Source: Bacteroides zhangwenhongii (GTDB taxonomy: Bacteria > Bacteroidota > Bacteroidia > Bacteroidales > Bacteroidaceae). From it: a stretch of 64,000 bases of DNA. This document shows, piece after piece, positions 17,573 to 27,076 of this stretch (positions are counted from its first letter, which is position 1; each line of letters opens with the position of its first letter). Both the position numbers and the translations under genes were made by a program. The DNA is taken from contig NZ_CP059856.1 in NCBI RefSeq assembly GCF_009193325.2, forward strand, positions 1,674,001-1,738,000, in the 5' to 3' direction. The notes under the pieces are model-generated. The model saw nothing but the letters and a program-made list of their open reading frames with translations. It made no database searches and had not been told where the DNA came from.

Positions 17573-18798
17573 AATATTTTATTTACCAAATCAACATATT
17601 GTTTTGTTACCTTTTCTTTTGTGTAATAGCGCTGTATCACATCATATCCGTTACGCCCCATTTTCTGAAGCTCTTCACGTGACACCGATGCCAACCATTG
17701 TGCCATTTCATCTACCTTCTTATCAAAGTCCTTCTCAGTAATAAGCTTTGCACAATTATAATCCTTAGTAAAGTTTACAATAGGTGTTTTGTCACCGGAA
17801 CATATAAGTAACGGTCTCTCACAGGCCATAATAGTATAAACCTTAGACGGGAATCCCATCATCTCCATCTCAGGTGCCATGAAAATGAACTGTACATCAC
17901 TGTATGCCAATATACTTGGCATCAGATGACGAGGTTGATAATCGAGCACATACAACTTGTCCAATCTCTTCTCAACTTTCTGTTCTTCCAAATATTGACG
18001 TTGTACCCCCATACCTATCACAAAGTACTCAACATTCAAATCCTTTGTTTTTTCGACCAATGCCACCAGCGGACGCCAGTCTTGCGCATGTCCTATATTC
18101 CCGGCATAAAGCAATTTCAAAGAATCGGTTTTAGGAAAGATATTCTCGTCAAGAGGTTCTACATTAGTCGGGTTATAGAGGTCAGTATCTACGAAGTTGG
18201 GAATGATGTGTAGCTTATTCGGATCTTCAAAACGACTCACAATCGTATTATAGAAAACATCGTCAATGGTAGTGATTGCAGCAGACTTGTTGTAAATGCA
18301 ACGTTCGACTTTCTTTAAACAAGCGATTATCGGTCCTGTTTTCTTCTTTAGGATATCGGGATAAATTTCCTGTACATTATATATAACTTTGCAGCCTTTT
18401 AATTTACCGAGGATGAGATTAAGCATTCCTATGCTGAGAGGTGGCGAGGGCGACACTATTACACTAACATTGCGTATGCACAAACCAAGGAGAAACGAAA
18501 TGATGTGCCAATAAACAAAACCAAGAATACGCAATGCAGTGCTCTTGAACTTCTTTTGTGGCACATGCATTACCTTTATACCATGAAAATCACTTTCCTT
18601 ATAAATTCCGGGGATTTTCCACTTTAGCGGTTGCTTTGCCAGTTGTTCCTCTACTACATTAAAGTGCGGTGTTGTAGAAAGCACTACTACCTCATAACCT
18701 TCTTTTTGAAATCTAAGTGCGATATCGTTATAAAGATATGCAGTGGAAACACCATCTGGGCTGAAGATAAGGCTGTGAATTAAGACTTTCTTGCTCAT
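17569..18798 (-). CDS. wbuB: WbuB-like family 4 glycosyltransferase (putative L-FucNAc transferase)
   Basis: The 409-residue GT-B enzyme begins with IHSLIFSPDGVSTAYLYNDI, in place of the usual glycine-rich acceptor loop. It carries VIVSPSPPLSIGML near residue 115 and a C-terminal donor domain with LLYAGNIGHAQDW. WbuB enzymes of other clusters are assigned as L-FucNAc transferases, and this operon encodes the three enzymes for UDP-L-FucNAc. It probably adds the second sugar of the repeat unit on the cytoplasmic side. It overlaps both neighbours by 4 bp, indicating translational coupling. Confidence 0.85.
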   Translation of the reverse strand: MSKKVLIHSLIFSPDGVSTAYLYNDIALRFQKEGYEVVVLSTTPHFNVVEEQLAKQPLKWKIPGIYKESDFHGIKVMHVPQKKFKSTALRILGFVYWHIISFLLGLCIRNVSVIVSPSPPLSIGMLNLILGKLKGCKVIYNVQEIYPDILKKKTGPIIACLKKVERCIYNKSAAITTIDDVFYNTIVSRFEDPNKLHIIPNFVDTDLYNPTNVEPLDENIFPKTDSLKLLYAGNIGHAQDWRPLVALVEKTKDLNVEYFVIGMGVQRQYLEEQKVEKRLDKLYVLDYQPRHLMPSILAYSDVQFIFMAPEMEMMGFPSKVYTIMACERPLLICSGDKTPIVNFTKDYNCAKLITEKDFDKKVDEMAQWLASVSREELQKMGRNGYDVIQRYYTKEKVTKQYVDLVNKIL

Positions 18799-19685
18799 TT
18801 ATCAACGTTTATATTAAATCGTTCCTTAAAATATGTCCGCATCTCTTGCGGTGTAGGGTTCTTTCCTATATAATATTCCATCTCCTCAATCTTGGCATCT
18901 ATAAGATACCTGTACCAATATGCCTGCAATGTAGCCCAAATAAAACCGGGCTTGCCATCAAGAAAACCACCAAAGCAGATGTAGCGAACGAAGAAATACA
19001 TGAATGCACGCAAGAATTTGGGCAGTTTATAATACTTTCCTTTCTCCCTGTTACGGCTCTCCAATCCATTCCCTCCCGATACTGTATCGTTCCAATAACC
19101 TTCATAAGCTGCCACAATCTCACGGTTGGCATAGTTGTTGTGCTTTTGAGTCCACGCGTGTATACCATTCAGGTTCTCATCTATAAAATAATTATTCATG
19201 GAAACGACTTCGTCCTCAGTCACATAACAGCGTTCATCCATCCAGCGCTGTTCCATCATAGCCTTTCCTGTACGCCACAAACGTAAAATTTGGATTTTAT
19301 GAATCTTTCCATGCTTTAAGGGCTTTCCAAGAAACTTCACCATTAAGGGAAGCATGCATCCTGTAACATTAGCAGGCAACAAAGGTACTTTCTCCTCCAA
19401 CTCTGCTATCAATTCATTGGTTAGGTATTCGTCAGCATCTAAACGCATGGTCCACTCTGTTTTAATCGGACAATTCTCCATTGCCCAAATAAATTGCTGT
19501 GCCTGATTCACATACTTGTTTTGTAACACTACCGCACCATGCTCACGCGCAATGTCACAAGTTTTATCAGTTGAGTAACTATCTACTACATATACCTGTT
19601 TTGCTATACGTTTAACATTATCAATACTTCGTGCAATGTGTCTTTCCTCATTATACGTGAGGATTATTACAGAAAGGTCTAACAT
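18795..19685 (-). CDS. Family 2 glycosyltransferase (WaaE/KdtX type)
   Basis: The 296-residue protein has a single GT-A domain with the opening LSVIILTYNEERHIARSID, the nucleotide-binding VVDSYSTDKT and the metal-binding MRLDADEYL near residue 80. The C-terminal half is like WaaE/KdtX-type enzymes (FVRYICFGGFLDGKPG). It probably adds one sugar of the capsule repeat from a nucleotide-sugar donor. Donor and acceptor cannot be read from sequence. Confidence 0.88.
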   Translation of the reverse strand: MLDLSVIILTYNEERHIARSIDNVKRIAKQVYVVDSYSTDKTCDIAREHGAVVLQNKYVNQAQQFIWAMENCPIKTEWTMRLDADEYLTNELIAELEEKVPLLPANVTGCMLPLMVKFLGKPLKHGKIHKIQILRLWRTGKAMMEQRWMDERCYVTEDEVVSMNNYFIDENLNGIHAWTQKHNNYANREIVAAYEGYWNDTVSGGNGLESRNREKGKYYKLPKFLRAFMYFFVRYICFGGFLDGKPGFIWATLQAYWYRYLIDAKIEEMEYYIGKNPTPQEMRTYFKERFNINVDK

Positions 19686-19714
19686 TTTTATTTGAAGTTA
19701 CTTTAACTTAATGT

Positions 19715-20806
19715 TTACTTTATCAAATCAAAAAAAACGCCCCAATCACTTTCTCGTTCTTGTGGTAAAGGTTTATATCGTTTATGTTCCATACTAAACG
19801 CAATTATATGCTTTGCCCAAGCTTCATAATCATGCACATCAGTGTAAACTACTCCATCATAACCATTCAACACTTCATGAGCATAATCCACATCAGCCGC
19901 CAAAACAGGAAGTCCCAAAGCAGCCGCTTCAAGCAGTGGCAATCCGACTGTTTCAATCGAACTCGGAAAAACTAAAGCTGTAGCAGATTTATAGTAACTC
20001 AATAAATTATCATGCTTTATAATACCTCCAAACACAAAGTTCTTGCCTACACCATTCTTAAGTACTTCATTGTACATTACAGGGGCTTTTTCTGCAGAAC
20101 TTGTTATATGAATCTTTATATCCTCTGCCAATACCGGATTTTGTTTACTTAATATTCCCATGGCTTTTGCCAAAGTGCAACCATTACGATATTTAGAATC
20201 ATCACCAACAAATATAAAATGTTTCCTATTATCTTCCCAATTATAGGTTTTGCACTGTGTAACATCCACCTTCTCAACATCTGGAAAACACACATGAACA
20301 TTCTCTGCTGGAACACCAAAGTATGATACGAAGCGTTTTTTTACGACAGAAGTTTGTACAATAAACTGTGTATTTTTAACCCATGTACGCTTTACTATGC
20401 GAGGAAAAATATGCTTATAATTAAACAGCATTCTTTCTGTACATTTGAAAGGATTGTAAGCTCCCGGATATAACGGCAACGACTGATGAAAATAAACAAT
20501 CTGCTTACTTCCCCCGATCTTCTTATATCCATTATTCTGAAGTGAAACCACAACATCAGGCTTTACTCCCAATTTTACAATTTCATTTTGTAGCAATTTA
20601 CCTTCAAACAAAATCCGTTTTAACTTGGATTGTAGAGGAAAAGATATATATGTCACTCCCTCTATCGCCACTTTCGGCAGTATGGGATTAATAAATATCC
20701 AATATTTGTTTTGACCTATATACTTTGGCAGATGCGATAAAAACTGCTTATATATTGTTATACCTCCCCCAGCTTGCAAGGTTGTGGCTATTACAAAAAT
20801 ATTCAT
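19715..20806 (-). CDS. Family 4-like glycosyltransferase
   Basis: The 363-residue GT-B protein starts with IATTLQAGGGITIYKQFL, the glycine-rich acceptor-side loop. It carries the donor-binding E-x7-E segment SIETVGLPLLEAAALGLPV near residue 305. It is one of eight capsule glycosyltransferases; specificity is unknown. It is separated from the next gene downstream by 29 bp. Confidence 0.88.
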   Translation of the reverse strand: MNIFVIATTLQAGGGITIYKQFLSHLPKYIGQNKYWIFINPILPKVAIEGVTYISFPLQSKLKRILFEGKLLQNEIVKLGVKPDVVVSLQNNGYKKIGGSKQIVYFHQSLPLYPGAYNPFKCTERMLFNYKHIFPRIVKRTWVKNTQFIVQTSVVKKRFVSYFGVPAENVHVCFPDVEKVDVTQCKTYNWEDNRKHFIFVGDDSKYRNGCTLAKAMGILSKQNPVLAEDIKIHITSSAEKAPVMYNEVLKNGVGKNFVFGGIIKHDNLLSYYKSATALVFPSSIETVGLPLLEAAALGLPVLAADVDYAHEVLNGYDGVVYTDVHDYEAWAKHIIAFSMEHKRYKPLPQERESDWGVFFDLIK

Positions 20807-20808
20807 AA

Positions 20809-21324
20809 CTAAGCATGTTCTTTAAAATTTTTTATTACTCTTGCAGGGATTCCTGCCACTCTTACAAATGATGGTACATCGTGAGTAACCACTGAATATG
20901 CTGCCACATGTGACTTCTCTCCAATTGTCTTACCAGGACATACCATTGCCTGTGTATCAATCAAAGCTCCTGGACCGATGATAATATCATCACACTTCCC
21001 TGGACCGGCTATGCAATCATATTGGACACCATAATCGTGATAACCTGTTACAACTATAGCACGAGACGCTACTTTAGAATACGGTTTCATCTCAATCTTA
21101 CTACCTGCAGCACCAAAAATAAGTGCATCATGTCCAATCCAACAATTATCACCTATGATAAATTCAAACTGTCCAAGTATCCTTGGTGAGAAAATCGAGA
21201 CGTTTTTGCCCACTTTTGCACCAGCCCAACGCAGTAACTGTACTTTAAAGCTATTGAGACGTGAAGGAGGACAAATCTTTACAAACAAATTAAACAAATG
21301 AATCTTTACAGGACTTATTGCCAT
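20809..21324 (-). CDS. Left-handed beta-helix acyltransferase (WcaF-like)
   Basis: The start is taken as the ATG at 21324; a TTG six codons earlier is the alternative. The product of about 171 residues shows hexapeptide repeats (IIGDNCWIGHDALIFG, IIGPGALIDTQAMVCPG) ending with the acetyltransferase signature VVTHDVPSFVRVAGIPARVIK. It probably acetylates a sugar of the capsule from acetyl-CoA. It lies 2 bp before the following glycosyltransferase gene. Confidence 0.85.
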   Translation of the reverse strand: MAISPVKIHLFNLFVKICPPSRLNSFKVQLLRWAGAKVGKNVSIFSPRILGQFEFIIGDNCWIGHDALIFGAAGSKIEMKPYSKVASRAIVVTGYHDYGVQYDCIAGPGKCDDIIIGPGALIDTQAMVCPGKTIGEKSHVAAYSVVTHDVPSFVRVAGIPARVIKNFKEHA

Positions 21325-21371
21325 AATATATTCAGTTACCAACCATTAAAATATTCATAATCCGCACAATC

Positions 21372-22505
21372 CTATGCCATAGAACATGGACCTTCTGCAA
21401 TTTCCAATGTTTGCCCCTTTAGCATTGCATCACATAACTTATAAAGTTGTGTTGCTGCATTTTCTGGACTCCATACGTTATGGACTGTATTATAAGCCTC
21501 TAAGCTCATCCTTTCACATTCTACAGGATGCTTAATAAGCCACAAGACTTTCTCAAACAAATTATTCTTTTTTCTAAGATTAAAAGAGAAACCATTTACT
21601 CTGTCTTTTATAAGATATGGCGTAGAACCGGTCTCTATAGAACTTACAGGACAACAGCCACATCCCATGGCCTCATTAAGAACTGCTCCCCAGCCTTCAT
21701 TTCTATCACTGGTGAAACAGGCGATATGATGCGTCAGCATAGCCTGCCTTACACTATCATTAGGCATAGAACCCCATAAATGTACATACTCTCCTAATCC
21801 AAACTTTTGTATCTGTACCTGAAGATGGTTAAACATATCTCCTGCTCCAATCAGGTTTATATAAAAATTGATTTTTTCCTGTCGTAACTGCAATGCTAAT
21901 CTTATCATTGTTTCAGGATGCTTCCAAGCTATCAAACGCCCCACCCACAGTATTTTTACAATAGTACTATTGCGTTTTTCACGTAATATAGTTTCTATAT
22001 CAAGAGCAGGAACAGCTGTATAATATCCCCATTTATAACACTTACCAATAAAAGAACGCATCAAATTAAAATCCCTGGCAGCATAGGCACTGCTACACAA
22101 CACATAAAAAGGTTTACCATGACAATGAACATGATAAAACCACTGCTGCTTAAGTAAACGAGGTGAGAATAAATTCAAAAGCCCTTTCTTTAGCCAACGT
22201 TCACTGTACATAAAAGTGAGCTTCCCTGTACTTATGCGCTCACGCAAATACATTAACGGGGCAGCACCATATATCATTACATCAGCATCACGAATTATTT
22301 GAAGGACTTTGTGTAAAGCAACCTCACCGTCAGCAATTCTAATAAGATAAGGCCGCTGAGAAAAATCATCTCCCCCTTTACTATTATCACCATTAAAATC
22401 GCCAGTCTCTATAAACCAATAATTTCCACCAGTAAGACGGTACAGTTCATCTGCGATACTTATCTGATGAATATTTAAGACAACGGATACAAAAACTAGA
22501 GTCAT
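21372..22505 (-). CDS. Family 4-like glycosyltransferase
   Basis: The 377-residue protein has a poorly conserved N-terminal half and a clear GT-B donor domain. It shows KILWVGRLIAWKHPETMIRLA near residue 188 and the E-x7-E segment EGWGAVLNEAMGCGCCPV near 275. The upstream wzy gene ends in a 4-bp ATGA overlap with its start codon, suggesting coupled translation. Sugar specificity is unknown. Confidence 0.86.
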   Translation of the reverse strand: MTLVFVSVVLNIHQISIADELYRLTGGNYWFIETGDFNGDNSKGGDDFSQRPYLIRIADGEVALHKVLQIIRDADVMIYGAAPLMYLRERISTGKLTFMYSERWLKKGLLNLFSPRLLKQQWFYHVHCHGKPFYVLCSSAYAARDFNLMRSFIGKCYKWGYYTAVPALDIETILREKRNSTIVKILWVGRLIAWKHPETMIRLALQLRQEKINFYINLIGAGDMFNHLQVQIQKFGLGEYVHLWGSMPNDSVRQAMLTHHIACFTSDRNEGWGAVLNEAMGCGCCPVSSIETGSTPYLIKDRVNGFSFNLRKKNNLFEKVLWLIKHPVECERMSLEAYNTVHNVWSPENAATQLYKLCDAMLKGQTLEIAEGPCSMA

Positions 22506-23752
22506 AGTGTATGTTCTGTTATATATTTACAATCTATATTCTGCCCCACTATCATCCAATATGTCATACTCAAAAAACCTCCTGCAGACAATACATACCC
22601 CTCAAACCATGCATGAGTAAACATAGCCACCAACAGCAACATCACAAACTGGGCATTGAGTGAATTATCTCGTTTTGAAGTCTTATATGCATTTAGCAGC
22701 AATAAGGTATAGGCAAACATTCCCAACAGTCCCGTCATAGAGAGTACCGCCAAATGAGAAGTTCCAGGTTCCACTTGTCCAGTGACAGGATTGTATTCGT
22801 CATTCCCATTTGGATCAACAGATACAAAACCAACTCCTAACAACGGTGATTTCATAAACTCATCTATTCGACAATCGAATTTACTTTGCCGAGAACTTAA
22901 AGCTCCACCTTGTTCTTTTCGTTGTTCTTGTTTATTTAAAACTCCTGCAAAAACTCTATCAGCAATGGGCATTGCCACCAAAGCAGATATGCAAAGTATA
23001 ATTATAATCCTTTTCTTATTTCCATTAACATTACTTTTCATAAAAAACAATGAAAAGAGTATGGCAACCGCCCCCCCCAATAGCGCAGAACGGCTGGCAG
23101 CCATTACTGCACTCATTGCAGAAAGAAAGAATAATACAATAAATATCTTTGAGTTATTATTTTGATAAATAACATAGAATGCCAACGCACTGATCATAGA
23201 TATCGGCCCCAATGTCATAGAGTGATTGACAAGCCCGCCGAATGTACCTCCATTTGAGGAATATTCAGCTAAACCTAATTGTGTCCCTACCTGCATATAA
23301 TTCACTCCCAAGAAAAAAGCAAAAAAAGAGCCTATTGATAATATACATATATACATTAATGCATATCTAAATACATAGCGTCTAAAAATAATCGCCCTTG
23401 CTGACGATATACATGCCGAACATGCCAACGTTACTATAAGAAACTGTACAAAACGTAACTTTGAGTTAAAACAAGGTTCAATAGGCAATACCAACACATT
23501 AAACAAAAAGACTAAATACAAAAATACATATCGACCTTTAAATTGCACACTACCATCACACAAGCAATAAAGAATACTCACCAAACATAATCCTATATAA
23601 GGAAGAAATGTATCCACAGATATAAAACCCATAATCTGCACCGATGCCATCGTAGCCCATAACAATGCAAGTCCCTTACAAAAGCGTCCTGCTTTCGGTG
23701 CATAAAAAACTTCTGTATGACCTATTTCTTTTATTATATTTACCAATCCCAT
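22502..23752 (-). CDS. wzy: Capsule repeat-unit polymerase (O-antigen ligase/polymerase family)
   Basis: The 416-residue protein is almost entirely hydrophobic, with about ten to twelve membrane segments. A larger periplasmic loop between about 275 and 330 has SSRQSKFDCRIDEFMKSPLLGVGF, the pattern of the O-antigen ligase/polymerase superfamily. With wzx, wzc and wza in the same operon, it is the expected Wzy polymerase that links repeat units in the periplasm. A run of eight C (23071-23078; G8 on the coding strand) falls inside the frame. Distinguishing Wzy from a ligase rests on context. Confidence 0.85.
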   Translation of the reverse strand: MGLVNIIKEIGHTEVFYAPKAGRFCKGLALLWATMASVQIMGFISVDTFLPYIGLCLVSILYCLCDGSVQFKGRYVFLYLVFLFNVLVLPIEPCFNSKLRFVQFLIVTLACSACISSARAIIFRRYVFRYALMYICILSIGSFFAFFLGVNYMQVGTQLGLAEYSSNGGTFGGLVNHSMTLGPISMISALAFYVIYQNNNSKIFIVLFFLSAMSAVMAASRSALLGGAVAILFSLFFMKSNVNGNKKRIIIILCISALVAMPIADRVFAGVLNKQEQRKEQGGALSSRQSKFDCRIDEFMKSPLLGVGFVSVDPNGNDEYNPVTGQVEPGTSHLAVLSMTGLLGMFAYTLLLLNAYKTSKRDNSLNAQFVMLLLVAMFTHAWFEGYVLSAGGFLSMTYWMIVGQNIDCKYITEHTL

Positions 23753-23774
23753 ATCTTAAAGATTCTTCTATGAA

Positions 23775-24875
23775 TCATATTAAGCCTATAGCTTTTTCAT
23801 AAGCAAATACAACTTTCTGTACTGTAAATGGCTCCCATGCTTCTCGAGGCGCAGGTTTACGTGGATTTTCAACTTGATTAATAATAGCCTCTGCCATTGC
23901 CTTAGAATCATTTACAGGAACAAGCACTCCATATTGACCATTTTTTAGCAATTCTGGTGGACCATAAGGACAACTAGTTGAAATCACAGGAATACCTGCA
24001 GCCATCGCCTCTACCAAAACAATTGAAAAACTTTCCATTTCAGAAGATACAAGGAATGCATCGGCACATTTTATTTCAGATGGCAAACTAGTACTCTGCC
24101 CCGCCAACCTTATCCTGTCCTGCATATGATTTTCAGCAATCCACTTTTCATAATCCTGTTGTAAAGCACCCTTTCCAAAAAGCACCAATCGAACAGGTGT
24201 CTTTTCATTTGCCAGACGAATGGCTTCAAATATCATATAGTGTCCCTTAACCTTACAAAAAGCTCCGGCCGCAACCATTGTTGGCATAGCTTTATTCCTA
24301 AGCCAGTCACAAGATGGTTCTTTTGTAAGTTTATCATAATAAGATGTATCCAAAACCGGATTATAAACAGCCTTTACAGTTCCTTCATTAAGCCCCATCA
24401 ATCTCTCTAACAAAGCACATGAGCCTTTCGATACGCTCATAAAACAATCATATCTACTCCTTATTAGTTTATTGATAATCCTTTTTGTTATGGAAATATT
24501 ATCTGCCAGTTCCGGCAAAATGCTATTATGCTCAACGTAACAGTAACGCGTTTTATGCCTTAGTCCTATTGAAGCTAATGCAAGTGCACATAAATATGCA
24601 GAATTCATTACTACAACAGCATCTACGGTAGCAGTTCTTATATATGAATGTATGAAAGATATATTATAACGGGCTCTTCTACTTGGCATAACAAGAAACT
24701 TTACAGCAGAAGGCACTTCAAAAGGTATATGCCCCGTATTTAACAATTCTTCATGAGCCTTTGAAACCAAAATATCAACCTCATAGCCCTTTTCGTAAAA
24801 TCCTCTAGCCATAAGCGCTGTTACATACTGAGCGCCTTGCTGAAAAAGATCTTGAATAATAAATGTTATTTTCAT
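23775..24875 (-). CDS. Family 4 glycosyltransferase
   Basis: The 366-residue GT-B enzyme begins FIIQDLFQQGAQYVTALMARGF and has a donor domain with VRLVLFGKGALQQDYEKWI near residue 225. The E-x7-E segment is ESFSIVLVEAMAAGIPVIST near 283. It is a typical repeat-unit glycosyltransferase acting at the cytoplasmic side of the inner membrane. Specificity is unknown. Gaps of about 20 bp separate it from both neighbours. Confidence 0.9.
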   Translation of the reverse strand: MKITFIIQDLFQQGAQYVTALMARGFYEKGYEVDILVSKAHEELLNTGHIPFEVPSAVKFLVMPSRRARYNISFIHSYIRTATVDAVVVMNSAYLCALALASIGLRHKTRYCYVEHNSILPELADNISITKRIINKLIRSRYDCFMSVSKGSCALLERLMGLNEGTVKAVYNPVLDTSYYDKLTKEPSCDWLRNKAMPTMVAAGAFCKVKGHYMIFEAIRLANEKTPVRLVLFGKGALQQDYEKWIAENHMQDRIRLAGQSTSLPSEIKCADAFLVSSEMESFSIVLVEAMAAGIPVISTSCPYGPPELLKNGQYGVLVPVNDSKAMAEAIINQVENPRKPAPREAWEPFTVQKVVFAYEKAIGLI

Positions 24876-24895
24876 TTACCTATATAAAAAATTAA

Positions 24896-25858
24896 TCACT
24901 TTATTTTACCAAGTAAAAGGATCGAAAGCACCTTACTTGTTTCAATAAACTTCGTTAATAAAAGTGTTCCAAACAAAACAATAGCTGATATAATACCGAC
25001 TACTGTCAATGACAGTAATATGTTATGATTTGGATTAAAGGAACTAGGAATCACAAAAAAATATGTAGGCAATAAAAAGAAATGAAATAAATAGATATCA
25101 ATTGTTCTTGTAGCCACATATTCAACCCATCTGTTATACCTGTTTGCAAACCAATATTGAAAAAAATAAAGCATTATGTTTATATATGAGAAAGCTATGA
25201 CTAACCGGCAAACAGTATAACCAATTCCCATATATACCCCTGCCATAATACCAACCAACGATATGGTAAATAATAAGTTACTTTGTTCTAACAAATTCTT
25301 TAACTTAGATATTTTATTAACAAAAATACCATAAACGAAAAATGGAACATAACGATAAAATTGTGGGATTGACAATGCGTTAGTAAATATATTATCCTGA
25401 AATAAAAATCTATAACACACTAACACTAAAATCACCCCTACAGACAAAAAAATGACTTCATTATAATTACCCAATCCACATCTTTGAAAACATTTTTCTA
25501 AAAGACTACAAATCCAATAAAAAATATAAAGACAAAATAATGTAAAACAAAACCAATAGCCATTATGCATAGACGATATAAAAAATGACTCAAACTCTAT
25601 CTCTTTACAGAAAGTATATAGCATACCAACCATCAATGTTGGTAAAATAAGTGTTCTAAGCCTTTTCAGTACTCCTTTAGCAGTAGGTATGCCTGAAAAG
25701 AAACCACTAATAAACATAAACATTGGCATATTTACCACATCTATAAACTGCCATACTAAATTATTGGCTTCGTGAAAACTATAAAAAAGAACGTGTCCCA
25801 CAATTACCATATAAATAGACAATACCTTAAGGGCATCAAACGAATATAAGCGCGTCAT
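24896..25858 (-). CDS. Membrane acyltransferase (acyltransferase family 3)
   Basis: The start is taken as the ATG at 25858 (MTRLYSFDALKVLSIYMVIVGH); a GTG four codons earlier is possible. About 320 residues form roughly ten hydrophobic helices. The family 3 signature residues are present: Asp in the first segment, His after it, and the FMFISGFFSGIP loop near residue 50. Such proteins O-acetylate or succinylate surface sugars across the inner membrane. The surrounding DNA (about 25-34 kb) is visibly more AT-rich than the flanks, as is common for exchanged capsule modules. Confidence 0.86.
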   Translation of the reverse strand: MTRLYSFDALKVLSIYMVIVGHVLFYSFHEANNLVWQFIDVVNMPMFMFISGFFSGIPTAKGVLKRLRTLILPTLMVGMLYTFCKEIEFESFFISSMHNGYWFCFTLFCLYIFYWICSLLEKCFQRCGLGNYNEVIFLSVGVILVLVCYRFLFQDNIFTNALSIPQFYRYVPFFVYGIFVNKISKLKNLLEQSNLLFTISLVGIMAGVYMGIGYTVCRLVIAFSYINIMLYFFQYWFANRYNRWVEYVATRTIDIYLFHFFLLPTYFFVIPSSFNPNHNILLSLTVVGIISAIVLFGTLLLTKFIETSKVLSILLLGKIK

Positions 25859-25894
25859 GTCATTCTTCACAATAATACTTCTATAACTATATGA

Positions 25895-27076
25895 TTAAAG
25901 ATTTTCAACAAGATTACACCATTTTTCTACAATTATCTCTTTTGAAAATGTGACAGATTTTGTCATAGCTGCACGAGACATTTTCGTATATTTATCCTCA
26001 TTGCTCATTAAGACAACAAGTTTATCTGCATATTCTTTTTCATCAAACGGTTTTACCAAGAAGCCATTAATATCATCATCTATTATATCTGTTACCGAAC
26101 CATAACTATTAAAAGCCATAGGAACAACACCATGTTGCATAGCCTCTGTTAAAACCATACCAAACCCCTCGTAGATTGATGTCATACAAAAAATTCTTGA
26201 ACGCTGATAAAATGGTGCAGGATTTTGAAAACCATGAAACGTAACATGTTCTAATCCCAAATCCTGAGCCTGCATTTCTAATACATCACGATCTTCGCCA
26301 TCGCCAACAATATCAAGTTGCCAATCGGCAAACGATGACTCTACCTTATTCCATATCCTTAATAACTTATTAACTCCCTTTACACAGTTTCTTAAACGCC
26401 CTACAAACAATACATGCTTCTGTGCTGTTGTTAACTCACAGGATTCAAATGTATTAAAATTAGGGATTGTAAAAAGTTTTATTCTATCGGCTTTGGGACA
26501 ATAAAAACAAAAATCTTCAATAAAAGACGATGACAAAGTCACTATTCTGTCATAATTAGTATTTAAATCACGATATAATCTTTTTGTCAAACATACAGAG
26601 TGATAGTATTTCAATTTTAAAAATACATTATCGTAAAAGAATTGTTTTAATGTACCCCATCTAGTCTGCGTAAAATCTTTCGCAAACGCCAAATTATAAT
26701 TATCTAATATAGCGCGAGTAGAATTGTGCTGAACTGCTATCAATTTTACTTTGCTTTTAAAATCCTCTCTATGTCTAAAAATACCAAATCGACCTACTAT
26801 ATCTCCTTCTGTTTGATCTATAATGCAATATATATTACGTTCTATAACCAACGTTTCCAAAAAGCGTCTATTATCCTTATTTCCAGGCAAATATAATATA
26901 TCAGTGGGAGAATTGTATGTTTTCCCAAGTCTATTTGAGTATTTACAAAGAAGCGTTACTTCATAACCGACATTTAATAAAGCTTTTGCCAGCAAATCTG
27001 TAACCCGCTCCATCCCCCCCTGCTGGGGTAATGGTTCATTAGAATTGTATAATAGTATATGTTTCTTAGTTGTCAT
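25895..27076 (-). CDS. Family 4 glycosyltransferase
   Basis: The 393-residue GT-B enzyme has an acceptor-side loop EPLPQQGGMERVTDLLAKAL near residue 15, VLFVGRLRNCVKGVNKLLRI near 223, and the donor E-x7-E motif in SIYEGFGMVLTEAMQHGVVP near 300. It overlaps the preceding glycosyltransferase gene by 11 bp and resembles it, so the two may descend from a duplication. Specificity is unknown. Confidence 0.9.
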   Translation of the reverse strand: MTTKKHILLYNSNEPLPQQGGMERVTDLLAKALLNVGYEVTLLCKYSNRLGKTYNSPTDILYLPGNKDNRRFLETLVIERNIYCIIDQTEGDIVGRFGIFRHREDFKSKVKLIAVQHNSTRAILDNYNLAFAKDFTQTRWGTLKQFFYDNVFLKLKYYHSVCLTKRLYRDLNTNYDRIVTLSSSFIEDFCFYCPKADRIKLFTIPNFNTFESCELTTAQKHVLFVGRLRNCVKGVNKLLRIWNKVESSFADWQLDIVGDGEDRDVLEMQAQDLGLEHVTFHGFQNPAPFYQRSRIFCMTSIYEGFGMVLTEAMQHGVVPMAFNSYGSVTDIIDDDINGFLVKPFDEKEYADKLVVLMSNEDKYTKMSRAAMTKSVTFSKEIIVEKWCNLVENL

